This document shows, piece by piece, positions 18,601-26,957 of a stretch of 63,172 nt of DNA. The stretch lies in assembly GCA_003220265.1 (NCBI GenBank), contig QHRW01000029.1, forward strand, positions 26,314 through 89,485. The letters run 5' to 3'. Source of the stretch: Candidatus Rokuibacteriota bacterium (GTDB lineage Bacteria; Methylomirabilota; Methylomirabilia; Rokubacteriales; CSP1-6). How positions within the stretch are numbered: the stretch's first letter is position 1; every line of letters starts with the position of its first letter. The notes under the pieces were generated by a model. That model was not told the origin of the DNA, did not search any database, and worked only from the letters and a program-made list of their open reading frames with translations. A program made the translations under genes and the position numbers.

Positions 18601-18620
18601 GCGGCATGTTATCATGCCGC
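18601..18620. promoter_or_regulatory. Perfect palindrome over a -10-like box between divergent genes
   Basis: GCGGCATG at 18601-18608 and CATGCCGC at 18613-18620 flank TTAT. The plus strand reads TATCAT (18610-18615), 18 nt before the ATG at 18634. In the minus direction the same bases lie 13-32 bp before the nadX start at 18588. This could be an operator overlapping a shared promoter, or a hairpin. Function is not shown. Confidence 0.45.
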
Positions 18621-18633
18621 GCGAGACCGCTGA

Positions 18634-19512
18634 ATGACGTCAGCCGGCGCACTGCGTGAGCCGCTCGAGCGGCTCTACCGCGAGTTCGACTACGGCGCGC
18701 GGCTCGCGCGCGACGCGATCGAGTTCCCCCTTCGCTACGTTGCCCCCGACGACCGCGAGATCGTGGCGCTGCTCACCGCGTGCCTCGCCTACGGCCGTGT
18801 GGACCTGTTCGGCCGCGCGCTCGAAGGCGTGCTGGCCGCCATGGGCCCGTCGCCCGCCGCCTTCGTGCGCGACTTCGATTCCCGGAGGGACGGCGTCAAG
18901 TTCGAGCGCTTCATCTATCGCTTCAACCGCCCGCGCGACCTCGTGGCCTTCTGCGTGGCGGCGCGCGACCTCCTCGCGCGCCACGGCTCGCTCGAGAAGT
19001 GCTTCGCGGCCGGCGATCCCGATCCGAGCGGCCCCATCGGGCCCGCGCTCGAGCGCTTCGCCCGCGCGTTCCTGGAAGCTGACGTGCGCGACCTCTTCCC
19101 TCGGCGGCGGATCTCGCGCGGCTATCGCCACCTGTTCCCGCTGCCCTCGGCCGGCGGCCCGTGCAAGCGCCTGCACCTCTTCCTGCGCTGGATGGTCCGG
19201 CGCGAGCGGCCGGACTTCGGGCTCTGGGCCTCGATCGCGCCGGCGCGCCTGCTGATGCCGATCGACACGCACGTGGAGAACATGTGCCGGTCCATCGGCC
19301 TCACGCGCCGGCGCTCGCGCAACTGGAAGATGTCCCAGGAGATCACCGCGCGCCTGGCGCTGCTGGACCCGGCCGATCCCGTGAAGTACGACTTCGCGCT
19401 CTGCCACACCCGCATGTCGGGCGACTGCCGCGACCGTCGCGACGCCGTCGTGTGCGCGCCGTGCGGTCTGCGCGCGGTATGCCGCCACTGGCGCGGACGG
19501 CGCCGCACGTGA
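18634..19512 (+). CDS. TIGR02757/DUF2400 family protein
   Basis: A 292-residue protein of the DUF2400 family, related to HhH-GPD DNA glycosylases. Recognisable blocks are RDREIVALLTACLAYG-like sequence near residues 40-50, FIYRFNRPRDL near 95, a DTHVENM motif near 210 and the C-terminal MSGDCRDRR followed by C-x2-C and C residues. These could ligate an iron-sulfur cluster as in endonuclease III. Activity is not established for the family. It overlaps rmuC by GTGA, and the pairing with a recombination protein supports a DNA repair role. Confidence 0.82.
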   Translation: MTSAGALREPLERLYREFDYGARLARDAIEFPLRYVAPDDREIVALLTACLAYGRVDLFGRALEGVLAAMGPSPAAFVRDFDSRRDGVKFERFIYRFNRPRDLVAFCVAARDLLARHGSLEKCFAAGDPDPSGPIGPALERFARAFLEADVRDLFPRRRISRGYRHLFPLPSAGGPCKRLHLFLRWMVRRERPDFGLWASIAPARLLMPIDTHVENMCRSIGLTRRRSRNWKMSQEITARLALLDPADPVKYDFALCHTRMSGDCRDRRDAVVCAPCGLRAVCRHWRGRRRT

Positions 19513-20711
19513 CCGAGCTGGTCGGGATCCTCCTCGGCGGCCTGCTGGTGGTGCTGGCCCTCGTGGCGTGGACGCTCGTCGCGGCGCGGCGCGAGATCGG
19601 CGAGCTCCGCGCGCGCGCCGGTGCCCCCGAGGCGGCCAGCGCCATGCTGCAGCAACAGATCGAGGCGGTGCGCACGGAGGGCCGGACGGGCCAGGACGCG
19701 CTGCGCCGCGAGGTGGGCACGCTGACGACGCAGGTGAAGGACGAGCTCAACGCCCTGCAGCGCGGCGTCGCCACCGAGCTCAAGGGCGTGGCCGGCGAGG
19801 TCACCCGCCAGCTCCAGGAGGGCATGCGCCTCATCCAGTCGGGACAGTCCACGATGGGCGAGCGCCTCGATCATGCGACGAAGATCGTCGGCGACGTGCA
19901 GGGCAGCCTCGGCACGCTGCGCGAGGCCACGCAGCGCGTGGTCGAGATCGGCCGCGACATCCAGGGGCTCGAGCAGGTGCTGAAGTCGCCCAAGGTGCGC
20001 GGCGGTCTCGGCGAGACGCTTCTCGAGCAGGTGCTGGCCCAGATGCTGCCGCAGGAGCACTGGCGCATGCAGTACGCGTTCAAGAGCGGCGAGAAGGTCG
20101 ACGCGGTGATCCGGATCAACGAGCGGCTGGTCCCGGTGGACGCGAAGTTCCCGCTGGAGAACTTCCGCCGCCTCGTGGCCGAGCCCGAGGAGGAGCGCCG
20201 GCGCCCGCTGCGCAAAGCCTTCGCCCGCGACGTGAAGCTGCGCGTGGACGAGATCGCCAAGAAGTACATCCTGCCCGACGAGGCCACCTACGACTTCGCC
20301 CTCATGTACGTGCCGGCCGAGAACGTCTACTACGAGATCATCATCAAGGAGGACGACACCGAGGACGAGTCGATCGCCGCCTACGCGCTCTCGCGCCGCG
20401 TGGTCCCCGTGTCGCCCAACAGCCTCTACGCCTACCTGCAGGTGATCATCCTGGGGCTGCGCGGCCTGCGCATCGAGGCCAACGCGCGCGAGATCCAGAG
20501 CGATCTCATCCGGCTCGGCGACGACCTCGAGAAGGTGCGCGACCACATGGGCAAGATGGGTACGCATCTGGGCAACGCGCAGAAGCAGTTCGACGAGAGC
20601 CAGCGCCACCTCGACCGCTTCGAGGACAAGCTGGAGTCGATCGAGCGCAAGGGCGTGGAGGGCGGCCCGGCGCCGGCCGGCCAGCCCGCGCTGCCGGGAG
20701 TCGCGCCCTGA
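19509..20711 (+). CDS. rmuC: DNA recombination protein RmuC
   Basis: A 400-residue protein. Residues 3-25 form one membrane anchor (LVGILLGGLLVVLALVAWTLV), followed by a coiled coil to about residue 150. The RmuC nuclease-like domain runs from about 155 to 340, with GGLGETLLEQVLAQML, VDAVIRINERLVPVDAKFPLENF and the MYVPAENVYYEI segment. RmuC limits inversions and acts on stalled replication or foreign DNA. GTG start in a GTGA overlap. Its stop TGA is overlapped by the CTG start proposed for the next gene. Confidence 0.92.
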   Translation: MTELVGILLGGLLVVLALVAWTLVAARREIGELRARAGAPEAASAMLQQQIEAVRTEGRTGQDALRREVGTLTTQVKDELNALQRGVATELKGVAGEVTRQLQEGMRLIQSGQSTMGERLDHATKIVGDVQGSLGTLREATQRVVEIGRDIQGLEQVLKSPKVRGGLGETLLEQVLAQMLPQEHWRMQYAFKSGEKVDAVIRINERLVPVDAKFPLENFRRLVAEPEEERRRPLRKAFARDVKLRVDEIAKKYILPDEATYDFALMYVPAENVYYEIIIKEDDTEDESIAAYALSRRVVPVSPNSLYAYLQVIILGLRGLRIEANAREIQSDLIRLGDDLEKVRDHMGKMGTHLGNAQKQFDESQRHLDRFEDKLESIERKGVEGGPAPAGQPALPGVAP

Positions 20712-21928
20712 AACGCTTCCTTCTCCTCGCGCTGGCGGCGCTGACCCTCCTCGGATGCGAGCGCGGGGCCAAGGACGCCGCGTCCATCAAGGTCGTCATC
20801 GCGGAGTACAGCAAGGACCACACGGGGCCGTTCTGGCGAGGGCTCGCCGAGCAGTACACCAAGCAGACGGGCACCAAGGTCGACCTGCAGATCGTGGACT
20901 GGAACACGATCGATCAGCAGGTGAGCACGATGATCCAGAACAACCAGCCGCCCGACGTCCTGAACCTCAACGCGTTCGCGTCCTACGCCAAGGACAATCT
21001 GCTCTACGCGGCCGAGGACGTGCTGTCGCCGAAGACCAAGGACGACTTCCTGGAGGCCTTCGCGCGCGGCGGCGAGTACCGCGGCAAGCTCCACGGCTTC
21101 CCGATCCTCTCCAGCGCCCGGGCGTTCTTCTACAACACCGACCTCTTCGCCAGGGCCCGGATCACGGCGCCGCCGAAGACGTGGGACGACTTCGTGCGCG
21201 ACGCGCAGAAGATCACGAAGCTGGGCGGCGGGGCCATCGGCTACGCGCTGCCGCTCGGCCCCGAGGAGGCGCAGGCCGAGTGGTCGATCTGGATGTGGAA
21301 CAACGGCGGCGACTGGAAGTCCGGCGACCGCTGGGCGATCAACAGCGACAAGAACGTCCAGACGCTCGGGTTCCTGGCCGACCTGGCCAACAAGCACAAG
21401 GTCACCCAGGTCAATCCGGGCAAGACCAACCGCACCGACGGCGCCTTCCAGCTCTTCAAGGACGGCAAGGTCGGCATGGTCATCGGCTTCAGCCCGCTGG
21501 CCAAGCAGCTCGACGCCGAGGGCAAGGTGAAGTACGCGGTGGGCGCGATGCCGGCCAACGCGGGCGCCGCCGTCACGCTCGGCGTCGAGGACTACCTGAT
21601 GGCCTTCAAGAAGAAGGGCAACCAGGAGGCCGTGAAGAAGTTCCTCGATCTCTACTACCAGCCCGAGAACATCACGCGCTGGATCACCGCCGAGGGCTTT
21701 CTGCCGGTGACGAAGTCGGGGCTCACGCAGATGAGCAGCGACGCCAAGCTAAAACCCTACCTCGACCTACTGCCCAACGCGCGGCTGGCGCCCACGACCG
21801 ATCCCGCGTGGGACAAGGTCAAGCTCGACGTCCAGCAGAGCCTCGGCCTGGCCGTGCAGCCGGGGGGCAATCCCAAAGCGGTCCTCGACAAGCTCCAGCA
21901 GAACGCCACGGCCGAGAGCGGCCGCTGA
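20708..21928 (+). CDS. Extracellular solute-binding lipoprotein of a sugar-type ABC importer (CTG start)
   Basis: A 406-residue family 1 solute-binding protein. No ATG, GTG or TTG fits. Starting at CTG 20708 gives MKRFLLLALAALTLLGC, an ideal lipoprotein signal with the lipobox Cys at residue 17. The CTG overlaps the rmuC stop (CTGA). The mature part shows the typical SBP features LQIVDWNTIDQQ, PPDVLNLNAFASYAK and GKVGMVIGFSP. It delivers an unknown carbohydrate-like ligand to the two permeases that follow. Confidence 0.88.
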   Translation: MKRFLLLALAALTLLGCERGAKDAASIKVVIAEYSKDHTGPFWRGLAEQYTKQTGTKVDLQIVDWNTIDQQVSTMIQNNQPPDVLNLNAFASYAKDNLLYAAEDVLSPKTKDDFLEAFARGGEYRGKLHGFPILSSARAFFYNTDLFARARITAPPKTWDDFVRDAQKITKLGGGAIGYALPLGPEEAQAEWSIWMWNNGGDWKSGDRWAINSDKNVQTLGFLADLANKHKVTQVNPGKTNRTDGAFQLFKDGKVGMVIGFSPLAKQLDAEGKVKYAVGAMPANAGAAVTLGVEDYLMAFKKKGNQEAVKKFLDLYYQPENITRWITAEGFLPVTKSGLTQMSSDAKLKPYLDLLPNARLAPTTDPAWDKVKLDVQQSLGLAVQPGGNPKAVLDKLQQNATAESGR

Positions 21929-22827
21929 GCCGCGGGCGCCGGCGCTCGTCGGCCGGCGGGAGCGCGCTGGCCTGGCTGGGGCCCAGCCTCGTGCTCATCG
22001 GCGCGGTCGTCCTGTTTCCCGCCGTCGAGCTCGTGCGCGCCTCGCTCTCGCGCTACTCCATCACCGGGCTGTACCAGGGCGCGGTGGGCGGGCGCAACTA
22101 CGCGCGTCTCCTGCAGCAGGATGCGCTCGGCCCCGTGGCGCTCAACACGCTCACGTGGGTCGGCGCCGTGGTCGGCCTCACGCTCGTGATCTCGCTCGCA
22201 TTAGCGCAGTTCCTCGACCTCGAGTTCCCGGGCCGGCGGCTCGTGCGCTGGGCGCTCATCGTGCCGTGGGCGGCCTCGCTCATCATGACCTCGAAGCTCT
22301 TCGTGTGGATCTACGACTACTACTTCGGCCTGCTCAACCGCGCGCTCGTCGCGCTGCACGTCGTGCGCGGCCCCATCGACTGGCTCGGTGACGACCGCAC
22401 GGTGATGGGCGCCATGATCGGCGTGGGCGTCTTCGTGTCACTGCCGTTCACCACGTACGTGCTGCTGGCCGGCCTGCAGTCGATCCCGGGCGAGGTGTAC
22501 GAGGCGGCGCGCGTGGACGGCGCGTCCGGATGGCGAACGTACTGGGCGGTCACGCTCCCGCTGCTGCGGCCGGCCCTGGTGGTGGCGGCCGTGCTGAACC
22601 TGATCTACGTCTTCAACTCGTTTCCGATCGTGTGGACGCTCAACGACCGCAACCCGGGCTTCGGCCACGACACGCTCATCACGTACATGTACAAGATCGC
22701 CTTCAAGAGCGCGCTGCGCGACGTCGGGCTGGCCGCCGCCCTCGGCGTCGTCAACGTGCTGCTGACGCTGGCCGCGGTGCTCGTCTACCTCAATACCGTG
22801 CGCTGGCGCGAGAGCTTCGAGGCCTGA
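21925..22827 (+). CDS. ABC importer permease 1 (MalF/UgpA type, CTG start)
   Basis: A 300-residue inner-membrane permease with about six transmembrane segments. The cytoplasmic EAA loop is EVYEAARVDGASGWRTYWAVTLPL-like near residues 190-215 (EAA---DGA------I-LP). As for the preceding gene, only CTG 21925, in a CTGA overlap with the SBP stop, gives a full-length start; it is followed by a basic SRGRRR N-terminus. It ends with TGATG coupling to permease 2. No ATP-binding subunit gene is nearby. Confidence 0.87.
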   Translation: MSRGRRRSSAGGSALAWLGPSLVLIGAVVLFPAVELVRASLSRYSITGLYQGAVGGRNYARLLQQDALGPVALNTLTWVGAVVGLTLVISLALAQFLDLEFPGRRLVRWALIVPWAASLIMTSKLFVWIYDYYFGLLNRALVALHVVRGPIDWLGDDRTVMGAMIGVGVFVSLPFTTYVLLAGLQSIPGEVYEAARVDGASGWRTYWAVTLPLLRPALVVAAVLNLIYVFNSFPIVWTLNDRNPGFGHDTLITYMYKIAFKSALRDVGLAAALGVVNVLLTLAAVLVYLNTVRWRESFEA

Positions 22828-23639
22828 TGCGGCGCGCCGGCAGGACCGTGGCGGGACAGCTCGTGGCGCTCGCGCTGCTCGCCCCGTACCTCGTGATGCT
22901 GCTGACCGCGCTCAAGCCCGAGGCCGAGCTGCGCACGAGCCCGCCGCGCCTGCTGCCGAGCGACTGGCAGCCCGGCAACTTCGTGACCGTGCTGGCCGAC
23001 CCCGGCTTCCAGTCGTGGCTCCGCGTCTCGCTGGTGGTGGCCGCGCTCTCCACGGCGCTGGTGGTGGTGGCCGCCGTGCCGGCGGCCTATCACACCGCGC
23101 GCCGCCGCTTCCGCGGGCGCACGGCGTTCCTCCTGCTGGTGCTGGTGACGCAGATGTTCTCGCCCACCGCGCTGGTGGTGGGACTCTACCGCGAGTTCTT
23201 CGAGCTGGACCTCGTCAATACCTACAGCGCGCTGATCCTGACGAACGCGGCCTTCAACCTGGCCTTCGCCATCTGGATGCTGCGAGCGTTCTTCGCGTCG
23301 ATCCCGCGCGAGGTGGAGGAAGCGGCCGCGGTGGACGGCTGCGGCCGCCTGCGCACGCTGGTGAGCATCGTGCTGCCACTGGCGCGCCCGGGGATCGTCA
23401 CCGTCGTGATCTTCGCCTTCATCGCGGCGTGGAACGAGTACGTGGTGGCGCTGACGCTCATGACCGACCCCGACATGAAGCCGCTGACCGTGGGCATCAC
23501 CTCCTACGTGACCGCCTACGTTCAGCACTGGAACCTGCTCTTCGCCGCCTCCACGCTGGCCATCGTGCCGGTGGTGATCCTGTTCGCGCTGATCGAGCCC
23601 TACCTCGTGGCCGGACTCACCGCCGGCAGCGTCAAATGA
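22827..23639 (+). CDS. ABC importer permease 2 (MalG/UgpE type)
   Basis: A 270-residue permease with six predicted transmembrane segments and the EAA-loop sequence EVEEAAAVDGCGRLRTLVSI near residues 165-185, followed by LPLARPG. The ATG overlaps the stop of permease 1 by one base (TGATG). It pairs with permease 1 as a CUT1-type importer. The ATPase must be encoded elsewhere, as is common for MsmK/MalK-shared systems. Confidence 0.88.
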   Translation: MRRAGRTVAGQLVALALLAPYLVMLLTALKPEAELRTSPPRLLPSDWQPGNFVTVLADPGFQSWLRVSLVVAALSTALVVVAAVPAAYHTARRRFRGRTAFLLLVLVTQMFSPTALVVGLYREFFELDLVNTYSALILTNAAFNLAFAIWMLRAFFASIPREVEEAAAVDGCGRLRTLVSIVLPLARPGIVTVVIFAFIAAWNEYVVALTLMTDPDMKPLTVGITSYVTAYVQHWNLLFAASTLAIVPVVILFALIEPYLVAGLTAGSVK

Positions 23640-23677
23640 GGGTCCGGCGGGCTAGGGAGGCCCCAAATCTTGCGTGG

Positions 23678-23683
23678 TATCAT
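23678..23683 (+). promoter_or_regulatory. -10-like element for leaderless GroES-like mRNA
   Basis: TATCAT lies 9 nt before the ATG at 23693, in a 53-bp gap with no Shine-Dalgarno. The expected transcript start is within 1-3 nt of the start codon. No clear -35 box. Confidence 0.42.
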
Positions 23684-23692
23684 GACGGGGCC

Positions 23693-23995
23693 ATGACGAA
23701 CATTCCCATCAAGGTGTACGGTATCAACCTCCTCGTGCGCATGATGGCGGAGGCGCCTGCCGACGTCCGCGTGAACTGTCCGAAGGGCTCCCCGATCCGG
23801 TATGGCGAGGTGGTGGCGCGCGGCGACGGCTTCGACGAGGGCGCCAACGCCTTCCGCGAGATGCCCGACACGAAGACGATCGTGGCGTTCGAGGAGAGCC
23901 CCGAGGAGGTCGAGGGCCACTACTTCTACATCGCCCTCGAGGAGTACCGCGTCATCCGGCTGGACTCGGTCATCCTGTCCTTCCCCCAGCAGTAG
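23693..23995 (+). CDS. Small GroES-like-fold protein
   Basis: A 100-residue protein. The order of elements resembles GroES: a strand INLLVRMM, a turn, YGEVVARGDGFDEG like the GEVVAVGxG block, an acidic segment, then YIALEEYRVIRLDSVILSF like the EYLILRESDILAIV end of GroES. The mobile-loop region is replaced by CPKGSPIR. No groEL is adjacent. It is likely a divergent GroES-fold protein rather than the housekeeping co-chaperonin; function is unknown. Confidence 0.55.
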   Translation: MTNIPIKVYGINLLVRMMAEAPADVRVNCPKGSPIRYGEVVARGDGFDEGANAFREMPDTKTIVAFEESPEEVEGHYFYIALEEYRVIRLDSVILSFPQQ

Positions 23996-24021
23996 GCGCG
24001 GCAAGCCGTCCGGTCCTCGTC

Positions 24022-25242
24022 GTGCGCGCCACCGACGTCCTCTCCCACATCGACGAAGGCGAGCTGATCGCGCTCACGCGCGATCTCGTCCGCATTCCGA
24101 GCGTGATCCGCCCCGGCCAGCCCGGCGCCACCGAGGCCGGCGTGGCCGCGCACGTCGCGCAGTGGATGCGCAAGGAGCGCTTCGAGGTCGAGGTGCACGA
24201 GGTCGCGCCCGGCCGCCCGAACGTGCTCGGCATCCTCGGCGAGCGCGAGTCGGGCGGCCTCACGCTGCTGCTCGAGGGTCACACGGATGTCGTCACCGAG
24301 GGCGACGCCGGCCTGTGGACGCGCGCGCCCTTCGGCGGCGACCTCGTCGAGGGCCGCATCTACGGGCGTGGCAGCGCCGACATGAAGAGCGGCCTGGCGG
24401 CGGCGATGGTCGCGGCGGCCGCCATCAAGCGCAGCGGCGTCGATCTCGGCGGCCGGCTCGTGGTCGGCGCCCTCGTGGACGAAGAGGGCGACATGCTCGG
24501 CGCCAAGCACCTCTGCACGACGCCGCTCGGGCACGAGCTGTCGGCCGCGATCATCTGCGAGCCCGAGCAGAACGAGCTGTGCCTCGAGCAGCGCGGCGTC
24601 GTGTGGGCGCGCGTGACGGCGCGCGGGCGCATGGCCCACGGCGCGATGCCCGAGGCCGGCGTGAACCCCATCACGGCGCTGGCCGCGCTGCTGAGCGAGG
24701 TGCCGGCACTCGAGCGCCGCCTGCGGAAGCTCTGCCAGCGCAGCCCGCACCTGCGCCCGCCCACGGTGACGCCGACGATCGTGCAGGCGCCCGTGCAGGG
24801 CGTGGCGCAGCCGAACGTCATCCCGTCGATGGCCCAGGTCACGCTCGACGTGCGCCTCACGCCCGGGCCGGACGGGGACGCGATCGGCAAGGAGATCGAC
24901 GCCGTGTGCGAGCGGGCGATGGCGGCCGTGCCCGGCGTCGAGGTCACGTGGCAGGCCGTCAACGGCTTCCGGCTGGCGACGCAGGTGGACAAGGACGAGG
25001 CCCTGGTGCGTGCGATGGTCAAGGGCGTACGCCAGGCGACCGGTCGCGCTCCGAAGTTCGGCGGCGTCCCCGGCTCCACGGACGGCACGATCTTGAGGAT
25101 GACCCTCGGCATCCCGATCGTGACGTGCGGGCCGGGCCACCGGCTCATCCCGCACCAGGTCGACGAGTACGTCGAGGTCGCCGAGCTGGTCGAAGCCGCG
25201 CGGATCTACGTCGCCTCGGCTCTGAATTTCCTCAACGGATGA
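24022..25242 (+). CDS. M20-family metallopeptidase (ArgE/DapE-like)
   Basis: A 406-residue zinc aminoacylase/peptidase. The first metal motif is LLEGHTDVVTEGD near residue 80, followed by GRGSADMKSG near 120, VDEEGDMLGAKH near 155 and EPEQNELCLEQRG near 190. A final GPGHRLIPHQVDEYV near 375 contains the last His ligand. The dimerisation domain lies between about 200 and 310. It starts at GTG 24022. The substrate (acyl-amino acid or peptide) is not resolved. It overlaps the MEMO gene by ATGA. Confidence 0.88.
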   Translation: MRATDVLSHIDEGELIALTRDLVRIPSVIRPGQPGATEAGVAAHVAQWMRKERFEVEVHEVAPGRPNVLGILGERESGGLTLLLEGHTDVVTEGDAGLWTRAPFGGDLVEGRIYGRGSADMKSGLAAAMVAAAAIKRSGVDLGGRLVVGALVDEEGDMLGAKHLCTTPLGHELSAAIICEPEQNELCLEQRGVVWARVTARGRMAHGAMPEAGVNPITALAALLSEVPALERRLRKLCQRSPHLRPPTVTPTIVQAPVQGVAQPNVIPSMAQVTLDVRLTPGPDGDAIGKEIDAVCERAMAAVPGVEVTWQAVNGFRLATQVDKDEALVRAMVKGVRQATGRAPKFGGVPGSTDGTILRMTLGIPIVTCGPGHRLIPHQVDEYVEVAELVEAARIYVASALNFLNG

Positions 25243-26465
25243 GCGACGCCGACGCGCCCCGGCTGCGGGCCATCGAGGCCGTGCCGGTCGAGCACGAGGG
25301 CGAGGAGTACGTGGCGCTGCGCGACCCGGCCGGCTACACCCCGTCGGTCGTCATGCTGCCGCCGACGCTGCTGGAGGTCGTGGTGCTCTTCGACGGCGCT
25401 CACCCGATCGTCGACATCCAGGCCGAGCTCATGCAGCGCCACGGCGAGCTGGTGACGCGCGAGCACATCGAGAAGCTGGTGGCCGCGCTGGACGAGCACG
25501 GCTTTCTCGATACTCCCGCCTTCGCCGCGCGCCGGGCGGCGATCGACCGTGCGTTCCTGGACGCCCCGAGCCGCCCGGCCAGCCATGCCGGCGGCGCCTA
25601 TGCCGACGATCCGGCGGCGCTGCGCGCCGCGATGGACGGCTTCTTCACGTCGACCGACGGGCCGGGCGCCGTCGGCGCGCGGGCGAACGGCGGGGCCGTG
25701 CGCGGCCTGGTCGCCCCGCACATCGACTTCCACCGCGGCGGCCCCGCCTATGCCTGGGCGTATCGCGACCTCGCCGAGCGCGGCGACGCCGACTGCTTCG
25801 TGATCTTCGGCACCTGCCACGCCGGCATGGCCGATCCGTTCGCGCTCACGCGCAAGGACTACGACACGCCGCTCGGCCCCGCGCGCGTGGATCGTGACTT
25901 CGTCGAGGCGCTCGCGACGCGCGCCCGGCAGGACTGCTTCGCCTCCGAGCTGGCGCACCGCAACGAGCACTCGATCGAGTTCCAGGCCGTGTTCCTCCAG
26001 TATCTCTACGCGCGCCGCCGCGAGGTCAGCGTGGTCCCCGTGCTCACCAGCTTCGTCCACGAGGCGCTGATGCGCCGGCGCCGGCCGGAGGACGACCCGC
26101 GCGTGCGGGCCTTCCTGGACGCGCTCGCCGAGACGGCCGCGGCCTCGGGCCGCCGCGTGGCCTACATCGCCGGCGCCGACCTCGCCCACATGGGCCCGCG
26201 CTTCGGCGATCCGAACCCGGTGAGCCCGGAGGAGCTGGCCACCATCGGCCGCGAGGACCGCGCGATGCTCGAGTCGGTGGAGGCGGGCGACGCCGACGGC
26301 TTCTTCGAGTCGGTCCGGCGCGACAACGACCGGCGGCGCATCTGCGGGCTGTCGCCGATCTACGCGCTGCTGCGCGCCCTCGGCGGCGCGCGCGGCACGC
26401 TGCGCCGCTACGGCCAGTGGCCCGATCCCGAGGGCGTGGTGACGTTCGCGAGCCTGGTGTACTGA
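25239..26465 (+). CDS. MEMO1-family protein (AmmeMemoRadiSam system protein B) with N-terminal PqqD-like domain
   Basis: A 408-residue protein. Residues about 20-95 resemble a PqqD-like winged helix (LPPTLLEVVVLFDGAHPIVDI followed by a helical unit ending LDEHGFLDT). Residues about 140-408 form the MEMO domain, with GLVAPHIDFHRGG near 155, FVIFGTCHAG near 185, NEHSIEFQ near 245 and GADLAHMGPRF near 310. These carry the His/Cys residues of the MEMO active-site-like pocket. Partner AMMECR1 and radical SAM genes of the system are not in the window. It overlaps both neighbours by 4 and 1 bp. Confidence 0.82.
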   Translation: MSDADAPRLRAIEAVPVEHEGEEYVALRDPAGYTPSVVMLPPTLLEVVVLFDGAHPIVDIQAELMQRHGELVTREHIEKLVAALDEHGFLDTPAFAARRAAIDRAFLDAPSRPASHAGGAYADDPAALRAAMDGFFTSTDGPGAVGARANGGAVRGLVAPHIDFHRGGPAYAWAYRDLAERGDADCFVIFGTCHAGMADPFALTRKDYDTPLGPARVDRDFVEALATRARQDCFASELAHRNEHSIEFQAVFLQYLYARRREVSVVPVLTSFVHEALMRRRRPEDDPRVRAFLDALAETAAASGRRVAYIAGADLAHMGPRFGDPNPVSPEELATIGREDRAMLESVEAGDADGFFESVRRDNDRRRICGLSPIYALLRALGGARGTLRRYGQWPDPEGVVTFASLVY

Positions 26466-26932
26466 TGGCCGAGCCCGCTCCCGACGCGAGCACCGCCGGC
26501 TGGACGCTGCCGAAGCTGCGCATCGACGCCGACGGCGAGTGGTACGACGCCGACGTGCAGATCACGCACGCGGGCATCCTGGCCAACCTGCGCGGCAACC
26601 TGCGCCGGGACGCGGCCGGCTACTTCATCCAGACGCGTGTGCGCATCTCCGTCGAGGTCGCCGACGCGCCGCTCGTCGTCGGCCGCATCGAGCGGCGCGG
26701 CGACACGCTGCGCGCCTGGCTCAATGACGGCAGCGAGCAGGACATCGATCCCGCCACGCTGCGCATCGGCGCCGGCGACGTCCCGTACTGCGCCGTGGCC
26801 AACGGGTTCCCGGCGCGGTTGAGCCGGGCCGCCGCCTACCAGCTCCTGGCCCTGGCCGAGTACGACGAGCGCAGCGGCCGCGGTGCCCTGCGGCTGGGCG
26901 GCCGCGAGTATGCGCTGGCCCGCGCATCGTAG
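26465..26932 (+). CDS. DUF1285 family protein
   Basis: A 155-residue protein fitting DUF1285: DGEWYDADVQITH, followed by LRRDAAGYFIQT, a VEVADAPLVVG strand, and AVANGFPARLSRAAAYQLL near the C-terminus. The family is of unknown function; structures of related proteins show a two-domain fold. The start ATG overlaps the MEMO stop by one base. It ends 25 nt before the selenoprotein gene. Confidence 0.75.
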   Translation: MAEPAPDASTAGWTLPKLRIDADGEWYDADVQITHAGILANLRGNLRRDAAGYFIQTRVRISVEVADAPLVVGRIERRGDTLRAWLNDGSEQDIDPATLRIGAGDVPYCAVANGFPARLSRAAAYQLLALAEYDERSGRGALRLGGREYALARAS

Positions 26933-26944
26933 GCGGCAGCCGGG

Positions 26945-26950
26945 TATCCT
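26945..26950 (+). promoter_or_regulatory. -10-like element for leaderless selenoprotein mRNA
   Basis: TATCCT ends 7 nt before the ATG at 26958, the exact spacing for a transcript starting at the start codon. There is no Shine-Dalgarno between them. No good -35 hexamer is seen. Confidence 0.42.
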
Positions 26951-26957
26951 GACTGAC

